From NCBI GenBank assembly GCA_002349565.1, contig DEDN01000020.1, positions 1-12,569 of the forward strand: a stretch of DNA of 12,569 nt. The letters run 5' to 3'. The notes below the pieces were generated by a model. The model was not told the DNA's origin. It searched no databases and saw only the letters and a list, made by a program, of their open reading frames with translations. This DNA comes from Alphaproteobacteria bacterium UBA2903 (lineage in GTDB: Bacteria; Pseudomonadota; Alphaproteobacteria; CAAGCB01; CAG-977). Positions 1 to 6,132 of the stretch are shown in pieces. Position 1 is the first letter of the stretch. Every line of letters begins with the position of its first letter. Made by a program: the position numbers and the translations under genes.

Positions 1-65
1 ATTTGTTTGAAAAACTGCTGCTGATGAGCTTGAAAAGCTCCGCCAAACTGCGCGAGGGCGAATAA
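1..65 (+). CDS. 3' end of an unidentified upstream gene
   Basis: An open frame enters from the left edge and ends with TAA at 63-65. The visible tail reads LFEKLLLMSLKSSAKLREGE, a basic, leucine-rich end that I cannot assign to a family. Its stop shares one base with the ATG of the glycosyltransferase that follows (TAATG). The two genes are therefore probably co-transcribed and translationally coupled, which suggests, without proving, that this is another glycan-assembly gene. Confidence 0.6.
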   Translation, partial: LFEKLLLMSLKSSAKLREGE

Positions 66-966
66 TGCCAAAAGTATCCGTCATTATTCCTTGCTACAAT
101 CAAGGTACATTTATTGATGAAGCCGTTGATAGTGTTTTGGCTCAAACATTTTCGGATTTTGAAATCATTATTGTCAATGACGGTTCAACGGATGCGGCAA
201 CGAACGCTCTGCTGAAAAATTACAGCCGTCCGAAAACAACGGTTGTTACAACGCTTAATCAAGGTGTTTGCGCTGCACGGAATACGGCGATTCAAATGCC
301 TGGGGGGGGGGGGGGTATATTCTCCCATTGGATGCCGACGATAAAATCGAACCGAGCTATCTGGAAAAAGCCGTTGCGGTACTGGACAATGATCCCAAAA
401 CGGGTGTTGTGTATTGTCGGGCGGATTTATTCGGCGCACAGCGGGGTGAATGGGATCTAAAGCCGTTTTCGTTAAAACAAATGATGAACGGCAACTGCGT
501 GTTTGTATCGGCATTGTTTCGCAGAACCGACTGGGATGCTGTCGGGGGCTATAATGTTAACATGGTTCATTCCCTTGAAGACTGGGATTTTTGGCTGTCC
601 TTTGTCGAAAGAAACATCGGATTTTACCAAATTCCGGAAACTTTGTTTCATTACCGAAAACATGCCGTTTCCCGAACAATACTATCACGCGGGAAAGACA
701 GGGAATCCCAACTGGGCATTATTCTGAATCATTTGGATTTGTATGCGGCGCACCCCAATCTGCCGCGCGGTTCAATGGCGGATTTGCTGTTTTCAAAAAG
801 CGTTTCAAAACAAATCCGCAAATCGGCGAAGTTTAACAAGTTTCGGTGGATAAGTGGAAGCTTGCGATGCAACTTCCGCCGATTTGCGGTGATTGCAAAA
901 GCGTATCTGTTGTTTCCCGTGTATATTCAGCGTATTTATAACATTCTGAAAGAACTCGGCAAATAA
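65..966 (+). CDS. Family 2 glycosyltransferase, frame split by a poly-G tract
   Basis: This is a GT-A fold glycosyltransferase of family GT2, which transfers a sugar from a nucleotide donor, probably to a surface polysaccharide or lipid acceptor. The first part (65-301) shows VSVIIPCYNQ, IIIVNDGSTD and NQGVCAARNTAI. The second part, in another frame from 316, shows YILPLDADD with the DxD-type metal/donor site, then GGYNVNMVHSLEDWDFWLSF with the acidic acceptor-side motif, and ends at TAA 964-966. Every expected motif is present, but the run of 14 G at 302-315 puts the halves out of frame. As read, translation stops at 458-460 after 131 residues. With 12 or 15 G the product would be 299 or 300 residues, a normal GT2 size. 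The start has GAGGG six bases upstream and overlaps the previous stop. The gene is either phase-variable and currently off, a recent pseudogene, or a miscounted homopolymer. The donor sugar cannot be told from sequence. Confidence 0.88.
302..315 (+). repeat. Poly-G tract of 14 inside the glycosyltransferase
   Basis: Fourteen consecutive G lie between CCT and TATATT, at the point where the two glycosyltransferase frames meet. Tracts of this kind slip during replication and act as on/off switches in surface-glycan genes of, for example, Campylobacter. Frame is restored with 9, 12 or 15 G. It is the only long G or C run in the window. Confidence 0.95.
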
Positions 967-970
967 AAGA

Positions 971-1702
971 TTACCGAATAAAGTTCGTATGTTCGGGCTG
1001 TTCGCGGTCGGGCGGCGTGATGCCCGCTTTGGCGGCGGCTTGTCGGCATTTCAGCAGATAAGCCATATTTTTCGCCAAAATGCGCATGTTTTGCAGTCCT
1101 TCTTTGTCCTGCCGCACTTCGTCGGGCGTGTTGCCGTGAACCATATTCCAATACCGTCCCGACACAACGGGCATTTCGGAAATTTGAAAATACTTGTTCA
1201 ACTGGTCAAGCGTTGCCGTCGTTCCCGCGCGTCTGGCGCTGACAACCGCCGCCGCGGGCTTCAGGCGGAACACTTCGGGAGCGGCGGAATAAAACGCCCT
1301 GTCCATAAACGGCACGATAACCCCCGACGCCGACGCGTAATGCACGGGCGATCCCAAAACAAAGCCGTCGCAATCCGCCGCTTTTGCGACAAATTCGTTT
1401 ACTTTGTCGTCAATGACGCATTTTCCCAGTTTTTTGCAGGCGCGGCAAGCCATGCACGGCATCGTCGGCTGTACGCCGATATTGAAAATTTCCGCTTCGA
1501 TGCCCTCTTTTTCCAGCTGGGCGGCAATTTCGTTCAAAGCCGTAAAAGTGCATCCTTTTTCATGCGGCGAACCGTTGACCAGTAAAACTTTCATTTTCGC
1601 ATCCTCTCTTGAATTTTTGGAAACAGCCGCCAGCGTGATTTTCGGCAAAGCGGCAACCGCCGCCGTCGCTGCGACCGATTTGATAAAATCGCGTCTGTCC
1701 AT
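971..1702 (-). CDS. Iron-sulfur flavoprotein / FMN reductase-like protein with Tat signal
   Basis: This is a flavodoxin-fold, NADPH-dependent FMN reductase-type protein of the iron-sulfur flavoprotein group. The phosphate-binding loop LLVNGSPHEKG lies at about residues 40-50 and the second FMN loop, VLGSPVHYASASG, at about 115-127. Cysteines 83, 86, 89 and 95 form CX2CX2CX5C, the compact spacing used for a [4Fe-4S] cluster in this family. Residues 1-27 form a Tat signal: MDRRDFIK, a hydrophobic Ala-rich stretch, then TLAA. This predicts folded export with cofactors loaded. AAGGA lies six bases before this start. A second in-frame ATG at 1594-1592 (residue 37, MKVLLVNGSP) matches the usual cytoplasmic start of the family and has a strong AGAGAGG eight bases upstream, so either or both may be used. 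It is the last gene of the minus-strand group, 37 bases after the SseB gene and only 4 bases from the converging glycosyltransferase stop. Electron donor and acceptor are unknown. Confidence 0.82.
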   Translation of the reverse strand: MDRRDFIKSVAATAAVAALPKITLAAVSKNSREDAKMKVLLVNGSPHEKGCTFTALNEIAAQLEKEGIEAEIFNIGVQPTMPCMACRACKKLGKCVIDDKVNEFVAKAADCDGFVLGSPVHYASASGVIVPFMDRAFYSAAPEVFRLKPAAAVVSARRAGTTATLDQLNKYFQISEMPVVSGRYWNMVHGNTPDEVRQDKEGLQNMRILAKNMAYLLKCRQAAAKAGITPPDREQPEHTNFIR

Positions 1703-1739
1703 AACGCTTCCTTGAAAAAGAAGGGGTATTTTAGCGGAT

Positions 1740-2168
1740 TTAAAAATTTTTGTCTTCAGGAAAAGACGCCAGAATTTTAATTTGCTCTTTTGTCAGAACA
1801 AAAGATTGGCGTGAATACGGATTTAAAATCACTCCGTCGTTCGGACTCAGCTTTATCGCGTTCATCCAGCCGCGGCAATGCATAAAGGACGTTTTGCCCG
1901 CTTTGAAATCGGCGGGAATTTCCGTTTCACGCGAAAACACGGGAACCAGACGGCGATTCAAGCTTGGGAAAAACACGACGTAAGGGCGGAACCGGTTTTC
2001 GATTATCCCGCCGTTTGCAAACGGCAATTCCCCGTCGCCGGGCGATGCGGACGGCACCAAAACATCGGTGTAACGAAACGCGCAAAGCAGGCGGACATAG
2101 TTGTCTTTGCTTTTGTCGGCGGCAAATTCCGCCAAACAGCGCTCTAGCTGATTGTCGATTCGCGCCAT
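1740..2168 (-). CDS. SseB-domain protein
   Basis: This 142-residue protein resembles the SseB N-terminal domain, named for enhanced serine sensitivity in E. coli, whose biochemical role is not well established. The supporting parts are an N-terminal helix (IDNQLERCLAEFA), a core strand pattern around RRLVPVFSRETEIPADFK, and the conserved end GVILNPYSRQSFVLTKEQI. There is no signal peptide or membrane segment, so it is probably cytoplasmic. Its ATG shares one base with the stop of the ABC ATPase gene (TAATG on the minus strand), so it is translated with the transporter. The family also occurs as stray single domains, and I see nothing that shows what it does here. Confidence 0.72.
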   Translation of the reverse strand: MARIDNQLERCLAEFAADKSKDNYVRLLCAFRYTDVLVPSASPGDGELPFANGGIIENRFRPYVVFFPSLNRRLVPVFSRETEIPADFKAGKTSFMHCRGWMNAIKLSPNDGVILNPYSRQSFVLTKEQIKILASFPEDKNF

Positions 2169-2848
2169 TATTCCGCAATCCGTCCGTCGGAAATCGTCAA
2201 AATTCTGTCCGCCGTTTTGGCAAATTCGAGGTTGTGCGTTACAACGATGATTGTCAGACGTTCCTGTTTGTTCAAATTCAGAAGCAGTTCTTTGATTTCT
2301 TCGGTGCGCTTGGAATCCAGATTGCCCGTCGGTTCGTCGGCGACCAGGACTTGCGGTTTGCCAATCAGCGCCCGCGCAATTGCGACGCGTTGCATTTCCC
2401 CGCCCGACAATTCGGCGGGCAGGTGATTCAAGCGGTGCGCCACGCCCAGCATTTCCGCCAGTTCGGCAGCGCGCTTGTCATCCGCCGCAAAATCCGCGTC
2501 AAACACGGACGGCAGCAGAATATTTTCCCGAACCGTCAGCGTCGGAATCAAAAAGAATTTTTGAAACACATAGCCGAACAGCTTGCGGCGAATCAGCGTC
2601 AGTTTTTTTTCGGAAAGCGTGTTGCCGTCTTTGAAAATCGCCGTGCCGTCAACGGTCAGCGTTCCTGCTGTCGGATTGTCCAGACAGCCCAAAATGTTGA
2701 CAAAAGTTGTTTTGCCCGATCCGCTGGGTCCCACGACGGCGACCGTTTCGCCGCGTTCGATTTGCAGGGAAACGTCGTTTAACGCTTTAACGTCTTCGTT
2801 TCCGCGGCGGTAGATTTTAGATAAGTGTTCGGCAGAAATAAGGGTCAT
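2168..2848 (-). CDS. ABC transporter ATP-binding protein, LolD/MacB type
   Basis: The nucleotide-binding subunit of an ABC transporter, 226 residues, is complete. It has Walker A GPSGSGKTT at 40-48, a Q-loop glutamine at 96 in YVFQKFF, the signature LSGGEMQRVAIARAL from 148, Walker B VLVADEP at 167-173 with TGNLDS after it, and the switch histidine in VVTHN at 205. The TGNLD stretch and the overall length place it with the LolD/MacB/FtsE group, which works with FtsX-type permeases. These often act as mechanical transducers across the envelope and do not pump through the membrane. The ATG overlaps the permease stop by four bases (ATGA), so the two subunits are coupled. It would sit on the cytoplasmic face of the inner membrane bound to that permease. 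The substrate cannot be inferred. Confidence 0.93.
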   Translation of the reverse strand: MTLISAEHLSKIYRRGNEDVKALNDVSLQIERGETVAVVGPSGSGKTTFVNILGCLDNPTAGTLTVDGTAIFKDGNTLSEKKLTLIRRKLFGYVFQKFFLIPTLTVRENILLPSVFDADFAADDKRAAELAEMLGVAHRLNHLPAELSGGEMQRVAIARALIGKPQVLVADEPTGNLDSKRTEEIKELLLNLNKQERLTIIVVTHNLEFAKTADRILTISDGRIAE

Positions 2849-4032
2849 GTGTTTTCGCTCCTGATGGCTTCAAGCGGGCGGATTTTCGCGGCTTTGATTG
2901 CGGGCAGCAGTCCGCCGAAAATCCCCGTCAGCGTGATTGCCAGAAATGAAAATATAAGCAGGTTTGGCGTCAGTTCAATCAAGTTTCCGTGCGGCGCAAA
3001 CGGCAAAAACGCCCGAATCAAGCGTTCGGAAACGCTGGCAAACAGATAGGAAAACGCAATGCCCGCCAGACTGCCCGACGCGCACAGCAGCACGGTTTCC
3101 GTCCAAATCAGCATAAAGATATGCTTGGGCAGCGCGCCCATGCTCTTGAGGATGCCGATTTCCTGATAACGTTCAAACACGGACATCAAGACGGTGTTCA
3201 AAACGCCGAACACGGCAATCAAGAACGCAATCGCCGCCACCGACATCACGATGATTTTCGCGCTGGTTACCAGCGATACGATTGTGTTGCGCACCTGCGC
3301 CATGGAAACAACCTGCACATCGGGGATTTTATAGAGCTGTCCCTCGAAATCCGCCGTGTTTACATCGTTTTTCAGGCGGATGCCTATCATGGTCAGCACG
3401 CCTTTTTTATTGAAAGTTTCCTGCAAAGTTTGAAGCGGCAGGAAAATCATGCCGTCGTCCTGCGTTCCCGTGCGCTGTAAAATGCCTGCGACCGTAAATT
3501 CCTGTTCGCTTCCCGGCAGCAGATAAGCGTCGCCGACTTCGCGCTGTTCCAGTTCCGCGGCTTCGTACCCCATGACGATTTCCCGCGCGTTCGGAGCGGA
3601 AAACCACCCGCCGCTTAAAAACTTAAAGTACGGCTTCATTGCGGGATACGTTGCCGCGTCAATGCCCAGAAAAACGGTTGTTCCGCCGTTTTCGCCTTTG
3701 TACGGGTCGAATTCCGCATGCATAATCATCGGCGTTGTTTGGGCGACTTCGGGCGCGTTTTGAATTTCGGGATAAAGCGATTCGGGCATATAGCGCAATC
3801 CCGTGCCGCCTTTTAACATCAAGGTCGCAGCTTCGTAAGGGCAGCCTTTGGCGGTCAGAACGATTTGAAAGCCCATGCCTTCAATATCGCGGTTCAGCGC
3901 GTTTTTGTACCCTTGGTTAAAGCCCAGCAGCGTCACCAAAACCCATGACGACAGCGCGATGCCAACGATTGTAAAAGCGGTGCGCAGTTTGCGCCGTTCC
4001 AAGTTTTTGAATGCCAAAGTCAGCAGGTTCAT
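2845..4032 (-). CDS. FtsX/MacB-family ABC permease
   Basis: This is a 395-residue inner-membrane permease of the type-VII ABC (MacB/LolCE/FtsX) architecture. There is one transmembrane helix near residues 20-38, a large periplasmic domain (about 45-255), and three C-terminal helices near 259-284, 306-332 and 358-380. It ends in the typical coupling segment PAIKAAKIRPLEAIR. The loop ERYQEIGILKSMGALPKHI between helices 2 and 3 is the hallmark of the FtsX domain. The periplasmic domain holds a cysteine in AKGCPYEAATL (Cys64) and a Met/His stretch TTPMIMHAEFD, features that could bind a metal (inference). Only one permease gene is present, so the transporter is probably a homodimer with the downstream ATPase. 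Its start overlaps the upstream stop by four bases. Confidence 0.92.
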   Translation of the reverse strand: MNLLTLAFKNLERRKLRTAFTIVGIALSSWVLVTLLGFNQGYKNALNRDIEGMGFQIVLTAKGCPYEAATLMLKGGTGLRYMPESLYPEIQNAPEVAQTTPMIMHAEFDPYKGENGGTTVFLGIDAATYPAMKPYFKFLSGGWFSAPNAREIVMGYEAAELEQREVGDAYLLPGSEQEFTVAGILQRTGTQDDGMIFLPLQTLQETFNKKGVLTMIGIRLKNDVNTADFEGQLYKIPDVQVVSMAQVRNTIVSLVTSAKIIVMSVAAIAFLIAVFGVLNTVLMSVFERYQEIGILKSMGALPKHIFMLIWTETVLLCASGSLAGIAFSYLFASVSERLIRAFLPFAPHGNLIELTPNLLIFSFLAITLTGIFGGLLPAIKAAKIRPLEAIRSENT

Positions 4033-4643
4033 TGCTTGCCCTCCGCTTTGAAAACAAAGTTGTCCATTAAAATCAGATTCTTTTTCGTTCCGCGCAAAGC
4101 GGCGTAAAAGTCGTCCGTTTCTTCGGTCGGGTTTTGGATTTTTGCCGCTTTGGATTCGGGCGGAAAAGCGTGATTAGCCACATCGTAAGCGGCAAAATCC
4201 GTCAGACTTAATCCTTTGAATTGATTGCCGAAATCGGGCGACCGCAAAGCCGCCGCCTGTTTCGACGTCAGCTTTTGGAAATAAAAGGATTGTATTACGC
4301 CTTTGGTATCCAAAGCCAGAACGACCTGCATGCCGCCGTATTTGCCCTTTTGGTTGACGCCGTGGATAAAGCCTATGGGCGCGCCGTCTTTTAAAACGGT
4401 GTAAACCGTGTACGGCACGTCGATTTTTTCGTAAATGCCGCTGAATTTGTCGCCAAGGGCGGCTTCCATTTTTTGATAAAGCGGTTCTCCGCCGACTTTT
4501 TCGACGGACAGATATTCGGTTTTGTATCCCGTACTGTCGGGGAACAGCCTTTTCACATCGCGGTCGGGATCGTTCAAGTCGCATCCGACGGCGGCGAACG
4601 CGCGCCCGCCGAGCAGCATCAAAACGAATAAAAGCTTTATCAT
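4029..4643 (-). CDS. Exported FMN-binding-domain-like protein
   Basis: This 204-residue protein has a short signal sequence (MIKLLFVLMLLGGRAFA). AFA followed by AVGC allows either ordinary cleavage after residue 17 or a weak lipobox at Cys21. The stretch PIGFIHGVNQKGKYGGMQ, then VVLALDTKGVIQSFYFQKL and FGNQFKGLSL, resembles the FMN_bind fold of RnfG and NosR: GxYGG, a strand with DxxGxI, and an F-x-G loop. The SGAT motif where FMN is attached covalently is absent, so flavin would have to be held non-covalently or the fold has another job. The gene starts ten bases after the beta-barrel gene and overlaps the permease start by four bases, so it is probably a periplasmic partner of the transporter. 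The family call is by pattern only. Confidence 0.55.
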   Translation of the reverse strand: MIKLLFVLMLLGGRAFAAVGCDLNDPDRDVKRLFPDSTGYKTEYLSVEKVGGEPLYQKMEAALGDKFSGIYEKIDVPYTVYTVLKDGAPIGFIHGVNQKGKYGGMQVVLALDTKGVIQSFYFQKLTSKQAAALRSPDFGNQFKGLSLTDFAAYDVANHAFPPESKAAKIQNPTEETDDFYAALRGTKKNLILMDNFVFKAEGKQ

Positions 4644-4653
4644 GTTGTCCTCC

Positions 4654-5616
4654 TTACATCGGGAAATACCAGTAAAGCTGTCCCATATAAACGTTTTCGG
4701 CGTTTTCCGAACGGTGCTGAACCATCAGTCGCGCCGTCAAATCGCCCGTCAGTTTGTAAGCGACCGCACCGCCCGCCGTATAGTTTTCGGCTTTCGCTTT
4801 ATTGACATAAGCCGCCTGCGCTTCGGTCGCAAGGCGTTCTTCGGCGTCCCATTTGACGGTCAGGCGGTACAACGCCGCGTAAAACGGCTCATTGTCGTAC
4901 TGTCCCGCGTCAAGCTCCGCTTTGTGTTCCAGATTGTCGCGGTTCAGCGCGCCGTCAAAGCCTATCAGCCATTGGTTTTTGGGGGATCGGTCCATAATCT
5001 TGTACCCCATGGTGTCCAATGTTTTTCCCGCCATGACGGACAGCCCCGCCGTATAGTTGTCGTAATTCAAAACGCCTTTGGCGGCGCGGGCGGCGAAAAT
5101 CTTGTTGCCGTAAGTCCGAAGCGGCATGCCCGAACCCGTTGTTATCGAAGCGGACAAATTACCGTCCGCCGTGTCCATTGACCACCCCGCGCCCCAATCG
5201 CGGTCGAAACCGACGCCCTGCATCGGCATATCGCCCAACAAATCGGCGTGCGTATCCCAATAGGACGCCAGTCCGAACGCTATCCTGTTGTGTCCCGCCC
5301 ATACGTCGCCCGCACGGGTTTTGATTTTGAACCACGCATTGTAGATTTGCGGCGTAAAGTCATGGTCGGAATCGTTGTACGCCAACCGCATTTGCAACGC
5401 CGCACTTGCCCAATCGCCCGACTGCCCCGAAAATTTGTGCAGCCAATCGAAACCGATTGAGTTTTTTTGCATAACGTCATGCTTGCTTGCCGAATGGTAG
5501 ACCGCTTTGTTTTCGGCGGACGACCAACCGGCAATGCCTTGAGCCTCGAAATACAGCAAATCGGCGGCGTTTGCGGCAAAGGGCAAAAGCGTCAAAACGG
5601 CGATTAAGCGTTTCAT
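4654..5616 (-). CDS. Outer-membrane beta-barrel protein
   Basis: A 320-residue protein with a clear signal peptide (MKRLIAVLTLLPFAANA, cleavage before ADLLYF). It is followed by alternating amphipathic strands rich in Tyr, Trp and Gly, for example AALQMRLAYNDSDHDF, NAWFKIKTRAGDVWAGHN, FYAALYRLTVKWD and TAGGAVAYKLTGDLTARLMV. The last strand, YMGQLYWYF, looks like a barrel-insertion signal, although the chain ends in PM where a terminal aromatic residue is usual. The predicted location is the outer membrane. I do not recognise a named porin family. Its ATG shares one base with the stop of the YtkA-like gene, and it lies inside the transporter operon, so it may be the outer-membrane exit or entry route. 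Confidence 0.7.
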   Translation of the reverse strand: MKRLIAVLTLLPFAANAADLLYFEAQGIAGWSSAENKAVYHSASKHDVMQKNSIGFDWLHKFSGQSGDWASAALQMRLAYNDSDHDFTPQIYNAWFKIKTRAGDVWAGHNRIAFGLASYWDTHADLLGDMPMQGVGFDRDWGAGWSMDTADGNLSASITTGSGMPLRTYGNKIFAARAAKGVLNYDNYTAGLSVMAGKTLDTMGYKIMDRSPKNQWLIGFDGALNRDNLEHKAELDAGQYDNEPFYAALYRLTVKWDAEERLATEAQAAYVNKAKAENYTAGGAVAYKLTGDLTARLMVQHRSENAENVYMGQLYWYFPM

Positions 5617-5999
5617 CAGATATTCAGTTCGACCGCGCCGGCAAACAGTTCTTTGCCGTCCTGTTCAAAGGTCAGCTTGATTTCCCAATCGCCGGGCATG
5701 GCAAAATGAATCGGCAGAACGAAGTCGCCCGCGCGGTTGCGCTTGAACGCGACTTTGCCCGACGCGTGGTGTCCGCGCATGGACGGCATGTCGTATTCGG
5801 CGAATGCTTGAATGGAATCGGAGGGTTTCGACAGCTTGATTTTCATAATCACGTCGCCGACCTTGGGTTTTTCGACAAAGGAATAATTAAAGTTTACGCC
5901 GTCGGTCAAAGCGATGTCGGTTTTGGCTTTCAATCCGTCGGCGCGGGCGGAAAAAGCGGTCAAAACAGTCAAAAACAAAGCGACAAACAAGGATTTCAT
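5616..5999 (-). CDS. YtkA/FixH-like periplasmic protein
   Basis: Starting at the ATG at 5999-5997, this is a 127-residue protein with a signal peptide (MKSLFVALFLTVLTAFSARA). The mature part is a small all-beta domain of YtkA/FixH type: strand DVIMKIKLSKP, then AEYDMPSMRGHHASG (Met71, Met74, His77, His78), then FAMPGDWEIKLTFEQDG. Some members of this group are linked to copper or heme-copper oxidase maturation. The Met/His cluster here could bind copper or iron (inference). The frame is open upstream to 6077, but that longer start would bury the signal peptide; GGAG lies eight bases before the chosen ATG. It is the first gene of the operon, directly behind the predicted promoter. Confidence 0.7.
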   Translation of the reverse strand: MKSLFVALFLTVLTAFSARADGLKAKTDIALTDGVNFNYSFVEKPKVGDVIMKIKLSKPSDSIQAFAEYDMPSMRGHHASGKVAFKRNRAGDFVLPIHFAMPGDWEIKLTFEQDGKELFAGAVELNI

Positions 6000-6032
6000 A
6001 GCGGATACTCCGATGTTGACAAATGTTCTTTT

Positions 6033-6061
6033 TATATATTCCATTTTAAGAAAAAGTGCAA
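6033..6061 (-). promoter_or_regulatory. Sigma70-like promoter of the transporter operon
   Basis: On the minus strand TTGCAC (6061-6056) and TATATA (6038-6033) are separated by 17 bases. They lie 34 bases upstream of the YtkA-like start and downstream of the aspS terminator. It would drive the whole group from 5999 to 971. No second promoter was obvious inside the group. Confidence 0.55.
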
Positions 6062-6094
6062 TCGCTTGCGTCGGCAAAATTTTTTTGCAAAACT

Positions 6095-6127
6095 GTAAGA
6101 AAAAGGCGGGGAACTGACCCCGCCTTT
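6095..6127 (-). terminator. Intrinsic terminator of aspS
   Basis: Inverted repeat with arms 6102-6111 and 6118-6127 (AAAGGCGGGG / CCCCGCCTTT) and a six-base loop. On the minus strand it is followed by a T-rich run, TTTTTCTT. It starts six bases after the aspS stop and separates aspS from the next promoter. Confidence 0.85.
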
Positions 6128-6132
6128 CGCTT

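Noticed and set aside
268..966. Glycosyltransferase fragment as a separate gene starting at 268
   Set aside because: That ATG is out of frame within the first half and has no good ribosome site. The segment before the G run reads as the conserved GT2 N-terminus in the other frame, so this is the second half of one broken gene.
6000..6077. Upstream extension of the YtkA-like protein to 6077
   Set aside because: It would place 26 residues ahead of a clear signal peptide and overlap the predicted promoter. The ATG at 5999 has a ribosome site.
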